From positions 1-7,146 of the forward strand of contig JAAZNR010000675.1 in assembly GCA_012798155.1 (NCBI GenBank): a DNA stretch of 7,146 bases, in the 5' to 3' direction. Source of the DNA: Thermogutta sp. (lineage in GTDB: Bacteria; Planctomycetota; Planctomycetia; Pirellulales; Thermoguttaceae). Below are positions 1-6,081 of this stretch, piece after piece; position 1 is the stretch's first letter; every line of letters starts with the position of its first letter. Position numbers and translations under genes: made by a program. The notes under the pieces are model-generated. The model was not told where the DNA came from and did not search any database. It worked only from the letters and a program-made list of their open reading frames with translations.

Positions 1-180
1 AGACATTACGAATGAGTGCGAAAGAGCGGGCGCGGTTGGAGGTATATGGGTCGTGTGAAGGTGGGATCGACCTCGGCATGACGTTCGGAAGAGTCGCCAC
101 GACGGACCGTCTGATCCGCCCGGCATAGACCGCGCGGCCCGGCTGAGACTCCCCCACACGAAGGGATTTGCCCGATCAGC

Positions 181-216
181 ATATTGCAAGCTACCGGAGC
201 AGCACATTGTAAGCTA
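181..216. repeat. Two-copy direct repeat, ATTGYAAGCTA
   Basis: ATTGCAAGCTA at 183-193 and ATTGTAAGCTA at 206-216 match at 10 of 11 positions, and the similarity extends two bases to the left (A-x). The period is 23 bp, close to two helical turns. They lie about 190-220 bp upstream of the PilZ-like gene. Such spacing suits tandem binding of a regulator, but with only two short copies chance similarity cannot be excluded. Confidence 0.35.
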
Positions 217-389
217 TATCTTTTCAGAGAGGCCGCGCACCGATCGTGCCTGTTTCCGAGGCTGGGGAATAGGGTCACGCATTCCGCATCGAACCGAAGC
301 AAATGCTTGTTCCGTTTCCGGACCCGCGCAACTGTCGGCGGAACCCGATCGGACGGCGTAAACCGCGATTCTCATGTCATCGCAGAACC

Positions 390-395
390 GAGAGG
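390..395 (+). promoter_or_regulatory. Shine-Dalgarno of the PilZ-like gene
   Basis: GAGAGG lies six bases before the ATG at 402. It is the main reason for choosing this start rather than the in-frame ATG at 303, which would add 33 residues of non-conserved Arg/Pro-rich sequence. Confidence 0.55.
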
Positions 396-401
396 GAAAC
401 T

Positions 402-941
402 ATGCCCACCGTCGAGGCGGCCGGTGATGCCGGTTTCTATGAACTGATTCATCGCATCGCCCGGCAGTCGCAGGGTACGTTGCTGGAAAACCGTCGCGCG
501 CAACGGCGCATCCCCTTCAAAACGACCCAACGCATCGCTTCGATCGAGGACGACGCGACCCATCGATTGGGGGATTTCATCTCGGTTCAGTGCTATGACC
601 TGAACGGCGGGGGAATCGCCTTTTTGCTGCCCGACCATCCCCCCTTCCAACGATTGATTGTGGAGCTGTCCTGTCCCCTAAAAAAGGTCTTTCTGCTCGC
701 CGAGGTAGCGCACACCGTAGCGGTGTACGTGTACTCGAACGGCGATATCATGCCCGAAGAAATGGACATCGGCGACGCGGATCAACCCTTGCACGCTTCG
801 GAACAAGCGGAGCGACGCGTGCTCGTGGGCTGCCGATTTCTCAGTCGATGGGACGGCGCCAAACCTCCCACAAACGCGAGCGGGGAAACGGGACGAATCA
901 CTCCTCCTTCCGATGGATGGCGTCGAGCAGGCGGTTCTTGA
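402..941 (+). CDS. PilZ-domain-like protein (putative c-di-GMP receptor)
   Basis: A 179-residue soluble protein without a signal peptide or membrane segment. The middle looks like a PilZ domain: an RRAQRR arginine cluster at residues 31-36 (the RxxxR element that grips c-di-GMP), a following beta-strand region with YDLNGGGIAF at 65-74 in the place of the (D/N)xSxxG motif, and a closing strand VGCRF at 142-146. The usual serine of the second motif is Asn68 here, so binding of c-di-GMP is plausible but unproven. Residues 105-140 form a longer than usual insert, and the last 30 residues are polar and probably disordered. The start at 402 is preceded by GAGAGG at 390-395 with a 6-base gap. The same frame is open back to 303, but that extension is Arg/Pro-rich and has no good ribosome binding site. 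The 3' end overlaps glnD, transcribed from the other strand, by 44 bp. If it works as PilZ proteins do, it would link c-di-GMP level to motility, matrix or another output; nothing nearby says which. Confidence 0.6.
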   Translation: MPTVEAAGDAGFYELIHRIARQSQGTLLENRRAQRRIPFKTTQRIASIEDDATHRLGDFISVQCYDLNGGGIAFLLPDHPPFQRLIVELSCPLKKVFLLAEVAHTVAVYVYSNGDIMPEEMDIGDADQPLHASEQAERRVLVGCRFLSRWDGAKPPTNASGETGRITPPSDGWRRAGGS

Positions 942-3519
942 TTCGGGCGAGAAGCGTGGCGTCCGATAGCCTCGCCCCCTCGCGATCCGTCACGTAAAAC
1001 ACGTCCACTACTTGGTCCAAATACGTCCCCACCTTGGCCCGCCACACCGAGCATCCCTCCTCGAACAAGGTCCTGGCGATGCGATAGAGTAGCCCGGCTC
1101 GGTCGTCGGCGAAGACCTCGATAATCGTGAAGTCCGGCAGCGAGGCATTGTCGATTTCCACGCGGACGGCGGCTCGCGGCAAATCGTCCAGCCGTTCGTC
1201 AGTCGGCGTCCATCGTTCTCGAAAGACCGGCTCCAATCGGCTCGACGAGGAAAGCGATCGCAAGAGTTCCTCGCGAATTTCGCGCAATCGGTCGGGCGGC
1301 GGTTCCTCGCGATAGAAGGGATCACGGACCCAAAAGCGATCCAGAATCAGGCCGCCGGCGAGGGTATGGATTTGGGCCGACAGAATGGACAGGCCGCGGC
1401 TGGTGAAGGCCCCCGTCAGGCGGTGAAATACCCCCTCCGCGATCTTTTCCCGCGTCGCCACGGTCCAGATCATGCTCCCCGCGGCGGGCACGAATTCGGC
1501 GGAGATTTCGACGGGCTGATCACCCAACGCCGCCAGCAGCTTGAGATCCTGGGCGATGCGTCGCGGATCGGCGGACAGGAGATACCCTTCCGGCAGCGCC
1601 GCCACGAGCCTGCGAAAGCCGGAATCGAGTTCGCGCGCCGCCGGTTGAGCCAAGATCTCCCGGCGCCGCTCTTCCAGGAGTTTGTCGCCCAGCGCGATGA
1701 TATCGCCGGAATCGGAGATGCAGCGCATGGCGCGTTGATACAACTCGGCCAGGAGATCGGCCTTCCAGCCCGTCCAATTGTCAGGGCCGACGGCCATCAG
1801 GTCGACGGCCGTCAGCACGTACAACATCCGCAGCAGCTCCGGCGAACCGACCTCCACGGCCAGATCCACGACGAGCTTTTCATCGCTCAAGTCCCGCCGC
1901 AGCGCCAGGTGGTTCATGCGGAGATGATTCCTGACCAGAAAAACCAAATGCCGGGTCCGATCCTCCGGCAAACGGAATCGCCGCGCGGTTTCTTCGGCGA
2001 TTTTCGCCCCCACCGTGCAATGGTCTTCGTCATACCCCTTTCCCAAGTCGTGCAACAGGATCGCGGCGTGCAAAATCGCTTTATCATGGACGGCGGCATA
2101 CGTCCGACCGAGCAGGCCTTGATCGCGAGATAGCTCGACGGCGCGTTCCAAGGCGATCAAGCTGTGCTGATCCACCGTGAACTTGTGGTACTGATTGAAC
2201 TGCAACAGCCCTCGCGCCGGACCGAAGCCCGGGATGAACCGCTCGAGCAGGCGGAGCGCGTGAAGATGGCGCAGCAGGCTGGGAAGCCGAGCCGTACGGC
2301 CTAGGAGATTGAAGAACCGTTCCCGCTCGCTTTCCGACGGTTCGCCGGGAAGGGCATCGCGGTGCAGCGCCAGCCAGTGCCACGCATCCGGCGATATCTC
2401 CGCGTCGTATCTCAACGCGGACTCCAGCAATGAGAGCAAGGGCAGATAGCTCCGCGGGGCAGCCTTTCCGGCCTCTCGCGTCAAAACGATCTCTCCGCCC
2501 GCGAGGCGGGCGTGCGGTCCCACCTTCCTCCCGACGACCTTCCCCCACGTACGGCGCAGACGGCGGCGCGGATCGACATGGGCGAAGACGCGAGCGCGGA
2601 CCGCATCGACCTGTTCCGTGAGGCGAAAATACTCCCGCATGAACCTCTCGACGCCCAACAATCCGCCGCCGCTGGAAAACCCCCAGGCCTCGGCCAGCGA
2701 CCACTGGGCGGCGCGAGAGAGGATGTCGTCGGCCTTTCCCGCCTCGAGGTGCAACCGTTGGCGGACCCGTAGGAGGAAATCCTCCGCCTCACGAATGGCG
2801 GCAGCCTCCTCTTCGGTCACGGCATGGAATCGCGTCAGCCCCTCCAGGGCCGTCTCTTGAAACCGCAAGGCCGCCAGCCATTCGATGAATTGCACGTCGC
2901 GCAGCCCGCCGGGAGAGCGTTTTACGTTGGGCTGAAGGAGATAGACCGTGTCGCCGTACTCGGCCCTCTCGCGACTCCGCGCCGCGTCCACGGCCAGGAT
3001 CAGTCGGGCGGAATTCCGCCGCAAGAACCGCAAGAATCGCCCTCGCCAGTCTTGCAGCAGGTTCTCGTCTCCCCAAAGCGGCCGCACGTGCAACAGGCTG
3101 GTGCAAAACCGTGGATCCTCGATCGCCGATCCCCACGTGCGATCGGCCTCGCGAACGCTGAAGCCCACGTCCAACCCCACGTCGTACAGATCGCGAAAAA
3201 ACGGTTCGCAGAACTTGGCGGCGGGCGTGGGGTCGCGATCGGCGACGATCAGCAGGAGGTCGACGTCGGAATAGGGGCACAGCCGCCGTTTCGCATATCC
3301 GCCCACGGCCAGCAGGCAGCCCCGCATCGGCATCGAGCCGCCGGTCTCGCCCGCGTAACGATTCCATAGCGTGAGGACCAGCTCATCCCGCATCGCCGTC
3401 ACCGCCTCGGCAACCTCAAGCCCCGGCCGGCCGTCGCGTATCATCCTTGCGATCTCGGCCGAACGTTCGGCGGATCGTTCCCTCAAGGCTTCGATGTGAG
3501 ACGCAATCCGCGTAATCAT
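898..3519 (-). CDS. glnD: Bifunctional uridylyltransferase/uridylyl-removing enzyme GlnD
   Basis: Cytoplasmic nitrogen sensor that adds UMP to P-II when glutamine is low and removes it when glutamine is high. From the ATG at 3519 it has 873 residues, close to the roughly 890 of E. coli GlnD, and shows all four family domains in order. The nucleotidyltransferase domain has GGYAKRRLCPYSDVDLLL, with Gly73-Gly74 and metal-binding Asp85 and Asp87, followed by GGLRDVQFIEWL at 204-215. The HD domain has VDQH around 449-452, LLHDLGKG with His490-Asp491, and LVRNHLRM at 528-535. ACT domain 1 lies at about 679-741 and ACT domain 2 at about 796-856 (DFTIIEVFADDRAGLLYRIA); these are the glutamine-sensing modules in this family. 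No catalytic residue I could check is missing, so both activities should be present. An in-frame ATG at 3606 would add 29 residues, which are very basic and unlike the family. Neither start has a clear ribosome binding site, so the start is uncertain. It lies downstream of amt and glnB on the same strand and probably ends their operon. Confidence 0.96.
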   Translation of the reverse strand: MITRIASHIEALRERSAERSAEIARMIRDGRPGLEVAEAVTAMRDELVLTLWNRYAGETGGSMPMRGCLLAVGGYAKRRLCPYSDVDLLLIVADRDPTPAAKFCEPFFRDLYDVGLDVGFSVREADRTWGSAIEDPRFCTSLLHVRPLWGDENLLQDWRGRFLRFLRRNSARLILAVDAARSRERAEYGDTVYLLQPNVKRSPGGLRDVQFIEWLAALRFQETALEGLTRFHAVTEEEAAAIREAEDFLLRVRQRLHLEAGKADDILSRAAQWSLAEAWGFSSGGGLLGVERFMREYFRLTEQVDAVRARVFAHVDPRRRLRRTWGKVVGRKVGPHARLAGGEIVLTREAGKAAPRSYLPLLSLLESALRYDAEISPDAWHWLALHRDALPGEPSESERERFFNLLGRTARLPSLLRHLHALRLLERFIPGFGPARGLLQFNQYHKFTVDQHSLIALERAVELSRDQGLLGRTYAAVHDKAILHAAILLHDLGKGYDEDHCTVGAKIAEETARRFRLPEDRTRHLVFLVRNHLRMNHLALRRDLSDEKLVVDLAVEVGSPELLRMLYVLTAVDLMAVGPDNWTGWKADLLAELYQRAMRCISDSGDIIALGDKLLEERRREILAQPAARELDSGFRRLVAALPEGYLLSADPRRIAQDLKLLAALGDQPVEISAEFVPAAGSMIWTVATREKIAEGVFHRLTGAFTSRGLSILSAQIHTLAGGLILDRFWVRDPFYREEPPPDRLREIREELLRSLSSSSRLEPVFRERWTPTDERLDDLPRAAVRVEIDNASLPDFTIIEVFADDRAGLLYRIARTLFEEGCSVWRAKVGTYLDQVVDVFYVTDREGARLSDATLLARIKNRLLDAIHRKEE

Positions 3520-3670
3520 TCCGATAATCGCCGTCCGTTTGCGGCCTTGGCGGCACGAGGGCCGTTTGCGACGCGACCTCTGAACCACCGGCGGTCGCGG
3601 CGACATCCGGAGTGGTTGCCGCCCATTGCCGGCAGGTTGCCATAACCCAAACGGCTCGCGGCTAGAGGGG

Positions 3671-4012
3671 TTATTTCAGGGCATGATCGTCGGTTTCGCG
3701 AGTCCGGATGCGGACGGCCCCGGTGATATCACTGATAAAGACCTTGCCGTCGCCGACTTGGCCGGTGTAGGCCGCTTCCACCACGGCCTCGACCACGCCG
3801 TTTACGTCTTCGTCCGGGACGACCACCTCGATCTTGATCTTGGGCACCAAGTCCACGCTGTACTCCGTTCCCCGATAGACCTCGGTGTGACCGCGCTGCC
3901 GGCCGAAACCCCGGACCTCGATGACGGTCAAACCTTGGACGCCGCGTTTGGTAAGGGCGGCCTTGACGTCCTCCAACTTGAAGTGCCGAATCACGGCTTC
4001 GATCTTTTTCAT
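3671..4012 (-). CDS. glnB: Nitrogen regulatory protein P-II (GlnB/GlnK type)
   Basis: A 113-residue P-II protein, the standard length (112). P-II forms trimers that read ATP/ADP and 2-oxoglutarate and bind targets such as Amt, NtrB or GlnE. The T-loop reads YRGTEY at 46-51, with Tyr51 at the uridylylation position; Thr49 replaces the Ala or Ser usual in that signature. The C-terminal signature TGQVGDGKVFI at 83-93 is complete, with Gly87, Gly89 and Lys90, and Arg101 and Arg103 of the nucleotide site are present. The chosen ATG (MKKIEAV) is the canonical P-II N-terminus and has AAGGAG seven bases upstream; a longer in-frame start at 4051 would add 13 residues not found in the family. It lies between amt and glnD on the same strand. 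Linkage to amt is typical of GlnK, while glnD next door supplies the enzyme that modifies Tyr51. Sequence alone does not separate GlnB from GlnK. Confidence 0.97.
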   Translation of the reverse strand: MKKIEAVIRHFKLEDVKAALTKRGVQGLTVIEVRGFGRQRGHTEVYRGTEYSVDLVPKIKIEVVVPDEDVNGVVEAVVEAAYTGQVGDGKVFISDITGAVRIRTRETDDHALK

Positions 4013-4203
4013 GCCGTCGCTCCTTGTCAGCGGAGTTGCGAACCCAATCAATAACGGTTACGGCTTGCCTGCCGGGATTACTCACGCCGCCCCGGTTCCT
4101 GCGATCGACCCCCATTCGCGTCGCGAGGCGCCGCCGATTCCCTTTCCCTCGCGGCCGACCCCCGGCGGTGTTAACCGGAATATCGACCGGAATGACTCGA
4201 TCG
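4013..4203 (-). other. amt-glnB intergenic spacer
   Basis: This 191-bp spacer separates amt from glnB on the same strand. It contains no gene. I looked for a second sigma-54 (GG-N10-GC type) element and for a U-tract terminator and saw neither. Small symmetric elements occur: two ACCGGAAT copies at 4174-4181 and 4186-4193, TCGCG-T-CGCGA at 4116-4126, and TAACGGTTA at 4052-4060. Their meaning is unknown. The gap is long for tightly coupled genes, so an internal promoter for glnB is possible. Confidence 0.4.
4020..4025 (-). promoter_or_regulatory. Shine-Dalgarno of glnB
   Basis: AAGGAG on the minus strand, seven bases before the ATG at 4012. It is the strongest ribosome binding site in the window and fixes the start of the P-II gene at the family-typical MKKIEAV rather than at the ATG at 4051. 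Confidence 0.8.
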
Positions 4204-5724
4204 TCAAGAGTGCCGGGCAACGGCGTACGATCCCGCACCCGACGCCGACGGCCCCGATTCCACGACGAACACTTCCGGATAGGCGAGCATTCCATGCTCC
4301 GTGATGTCCATGCCCGCCAATTCCTGTTCCGGCGGAACCCGCAGACCGACCGTGAATTTCATCCCGTAGAACAAGAGTAACGCCAGTCCGAAGGACCACA
4401 CAAACGCAACCCCGACTCCTAAAGCTTGCACCGCCAAGAGACTGGAACCACCCCCTGTAAAGAGGCCGCCGTCGCTGCTGAAAAGCCCCACCGCCAGCGT
4501 GCCGAGGGACCCGCAAACACCGTGGACGGAAACCGCCCCCACGGGATCGTCGATGCCGATGCGATCGATCAATAGGACGGAAAAGACGACGACGCTGCCT
4601 GCCAAGGCACCGGTAAGAACCGCGTACGGCACCGGTATAACGTCGCAACCGGCCGTGATGGCGACCAATCCCGCCAAGGCACCGTTGAGCGCGAAGGTGG
4701 GGTCGGGCTTCTTGAACAAGCTCCAGGATACCAGCAACCCCGCGATGGCGCCGGCGGCGGCCGCCATGTTCGTGGTGACGGCGATGTAAGCAAAGTTTCC
4801 GCCGCCCACGGCCGTGGTGCTCCCCGGGTTGAACCCGAACCATCCCAGCCAGAGGATGAAGACGCCCAACCCCGCCAACGGGATGTTGTGCCCGGGAATG
4901 GCGTTGACCTTGCCGTCGCGGAATTTTCCGATCCGGGGTCCGAGGGCGATCGCCCCCGCCAAGCCGGCCCAGCCGCCGATCGAGTGAACCACCGTGGACC
5001 CCGCGAAGTCGTGAAAACCCAAGTTTTCCAACCACCCGGAACCTTGCCAAAGGCTTCCCCAGGCCCAACTCCCGAAGATCGGATACACCAGGGCACTGAT
5101 GACCGCGGAGTAGATCAGGTAGGCGTGGAAGTGGATGCGCTCGGCCACGGCGCCGCTCACGATGGTCGCGGACGTGGCGCAAAACACGGTCTGAAAGATC
5201 AAGAACGCCCAGCCCCAATTGTCGTCACCGCCGTCGCTGAAGAAGAAGTCCGTCGTTCCGAACAGCCCGTTGGTAACGCCGAACATCAAGCCGAATCCCA
5301 CCACCCAAAACACCAGGCTTCCGACGCAGAAGTCGAGGAGGTTCTTCATCAGGAGGTTGCCGGCGTTCTTCGCTCGGCAGAAACCGATCTCGACCCCCGC
5401 AAAGCCCGCTTGCATAAAAAAGACCAGAAACGCCGCCAGGCAGGTCCAGAGGATATTGACGTCCTTGAATAGCGATCCGTGGCTGACATTGCCGTCGTCA
5501 TCCAATTCCAAGGCGGACGCCGTCAGGATCGCCAGTTTCTCCTCCGTGCTCATCTCGGCGAAAGGTTTCGCCGCTTCCGGGGCCCCAACCGATTCGGCAG
5601 GCACGGCTTCGGTACCCGCCGCCTCCTGCGCGATCGCCTGGGGCGCCAAGCCCAACAGCGCCACGATCGCAAAGGTGAAGCCTGGGAGGATGTTCCGTCC
5701 ACGGATCTCGGGCAGCAATTTCAT
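4204..5724 (-). CDS. amt: Ammonium transporter Amt with exported N-terminal extension
   Basis: A 506-residue inner-membrane ammonium channel/transporter of the Amt/Mep/Rh family, longer than E. coli AmtB (428). Residues 1-32 look like a cleavable signal peptide (hydrophobic 16-29, AIA just before Gln33). Residues 33-90 form an Ala/Glu-rich, then acidic (LDDDGN) segment before the first membrane helix, so it should lie in the periplasm. The Amt core follows: MQAGFAGVEIGF at 104-115, GAVAERI at 191-197, DFAGSTVVHS at 239-248, and VHGVCGSLGTLA at 400-411. Asp239, His247 and His401 match the structural Asp160 and twin pore histidines of AmtB. Phe181 matches Phe107 of the AmtB Phe gate, whereas the Phe215 position aligns with Val316 in AVTTNMA, as in plant AMT1-type proteins. 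The cytosolic tail with RVPPEQELAGMDITEHGMLAY (462-482) keeps the conserved GMD-EHG region that P-II/GlnK contacts. It is probably the first gene of amt-glnB-glnD. The ATG at 5724 is chosen because the signal peptide starts there, with GGGAAG about ten bases upstream; the same frame is open to 5808. Confidence 0.95.
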   Translation of the reverse strand: MKLLPEIRGRNILPGFTFAIVALLGLAPQAIAQEAAGTEAVPAESVGAPEAAKPFAEMSTEEKLAILTASALELDDDGNVSHGSLFKDVNILWTCLAAFLVFFMQAGFAGVEIGFCRAKNAGNLLMKNLLDFCVGSLVFWVVGFGLMFGVTNGLFGTTDFFFSDGGDDNWGWAFLIFQTVFCATSATIVSGAVAERIHFHAYLIYSAVISALVYPIFGSWAWGSLWQGSGWLENLGFHDFAGSTVVHSIGGWAGLAGAIALGPRIGKFRDGKVNAIPGHNIPLAGLGVFILWLGWFGFNPGSTTAVGGGNFAYIAVTTNMAAAAGAIAGLLVSWSLFKKPDPTFALNGALAGLVAITAGCDVIPVPYAVLTGALAGSVVVFSVLLIDRIGIDDPVGAVSVHGVCGSLGTLAVGLFSSDGGLFTGGGSSLLAVQALGVGVAFVWSFGLALLLFYGMKFTVGLRVPPEQELAGMDITEHGMLAYPEVFVVESGPSASGAGSYAVARHS

Positions 5725-5822
5725 CGTTTCGCACTTCCCATTCGACAGAACGGTTGTTTCGAGTTGGCGGCGAAGACGCCTTCGCACAACTCCAAAGCCG
5801 ACACGCAATGCCGATTTGGGGA

Positions 5823-5839
5823 AGCAAACGAGATTCCAG
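5823..5839 (-). promoter_or_regulatory. Sigma-54 (RpoN) -24/-12 promoter candidate for amt-glnB-glnD
   Basis: On the minus strand the site reads CTGGAATCTCGTTTGCT. Against the consensus YTGGCAYRNNNNTTGCW it differs at two positions (C to A after the GG, and the R), and it keeps the invariant GG and GC in the required 10-base spacing plus a full TTGCW. Transcription would begin near 5812, leaving a leader of about 88 bases before the amt start at 5724. Sigma-54 with NtrC is the usual way that amt/glnK genes are switched on under nitrogen limitation in proteobacteria, so sequence and context agree. No experiment or search supports it here. Confidence 0.55.
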
Positions 5840-5986
5840 AGAAACCGAATTCCTCGACGCGCTCACGCAATAAACGCAGATGCTCATTTAACCGGCACAC
5901 CAGGCCGAAAATCACCGTCTTTTGCCTCAACAAGTGCGGGAACCGAGGGGACAAGCCGCGAAAAGAGGGGGCGGAATGGCGAAAAC

Positions 5987-6020
5987 GGCACAATCATACA
6001 CCGATGACCAAAACTGTGCC
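5987..6020. repeat. Inverted repeat GGCACA-N22-TGTGCC
   Basis: A perfect 6-bp inverted repeat (5987-5992 and 6015-6020) with 22 bases between the arms. It lies roughly 175-210 bp upstream of the predicted sigma-54 start site, a usual distance for enhancer-binding activators. It is short, and the spacing is longer than the NtrC consensus GCAC-N7-GTGC, so its role is open. Confidence 0.3.
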
Positions 6021-6040
6021 CTGCGCGGCTGCGGAGCGGT

Positions 6041-6076
6041 GCCTTTTTATCGTGCAGTTATGCGCACCACAAAGGC
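6041..6076 (-). terminator. Hairpin just after the adenosyltransferase gene
   Basis: GCCTTT (6041-6046) pairs with AAAGGC (6071-6076), and inside it GTGC (6052-6055) pairs with GCAC (6064-6067), giving a two-part stem that begins five bases past the adenosyltransferase stop. No U-run follows in the direction of that gene, so it is not a textbook intrinsic terminator. It could instead end transcription weakly, protect the 3' end, or serve as a protein binding site for amt control. Confidence 0.35.
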
Positions 6077-6081
6077 TTTCA

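Larger units (their letters stand above)
1..401. other. Intergenic region or upstream flank, no convincing gene
   Basis: No reading frame here looks like a protein. The open frames on both strands (for example 184-447 plus and 6-302 minus) give Arg/Cys/Ser-rich translations without any recognisable motif, and neither has a convincing ribosome binding site. No tRNA-like fold was seen. The only local structure is a short direct repeat at 181-216. The segment probably holds the promoter of the PilZ-like gene that begins at 402, but I could not point to a good -35/-10 pair. Confidence 0.5.
5725..6081 (-). promoter_or_regulatory. Upstream control region of the amt operon
   Basis: This 357-bp spacer separates the adenosyltransferase stop from the amt start, both on the minus strand. 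I see no gene in it; the frames that stay open give unremarkable translations. It contains a sigma-54-like promoter at 5823-5839 and two inverted repeats further upstream (5987-6020 and 6041-6076). That is the arrangement expected for a sigma-54 promoter with distant activator sites, though the repeats do not match the classical NtrC box. Confidence 0.5.

Noticed and set aside
184..447. 87-codon open frame on the plus strand upstream of the PilZ-like gene
   Set aside because: The translation is Arg/Ser/Cys-rich without motif, it runs into the PilZ-like gene, and it lacks a ribosome binding site.
1366..2133. 255-codon open frame on the plus strand inside glnD
   Set aside because: It lies wholly antisense to conserved GlnD HD and ACT-region coding sequence, and its Gln/Arg/Pro-rich translation shows no motif. 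Long antisense frames are expected in GC-rich genes.
2824..3369. 181-codon open frame on the plus strand inside glnD
   Set aside because: It is antisense to the conserved nucleotidyltransferase domain of GlnD, has no ribosome binding site and no recognisable domain.
4082..5218. 378-codon open frame on the minus strand in another frame of amt
   Set aside because: The translation is Gly/Arg/His-rich low complexity, and the amt frame over the same bases encodes an intact conserved transporter.
5721..5993. 90-codon open frame on the minus strand just upstream of amt, overlapping its start
   Set aside because: It has no ribosome binding site and no family resemblance, and it covers the sigma-54-like element. 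A small protein cannot be excluded but nothing supports it.
5219..6007. 262-codon open frame on the plus strand
   Set aside because: It is antisense to the amt 5' half and continues into the promoter spacer. Its Ser/Pro/Lys-rich translation has no motif.
6052..6067. GTGC-N8-GCAC as an NtrC box
   Set aside because: The half-sites are in reverse order and one base too far apart compared with the GCAC-N7-GTGC consensus; it is better described as part of a hairpin.
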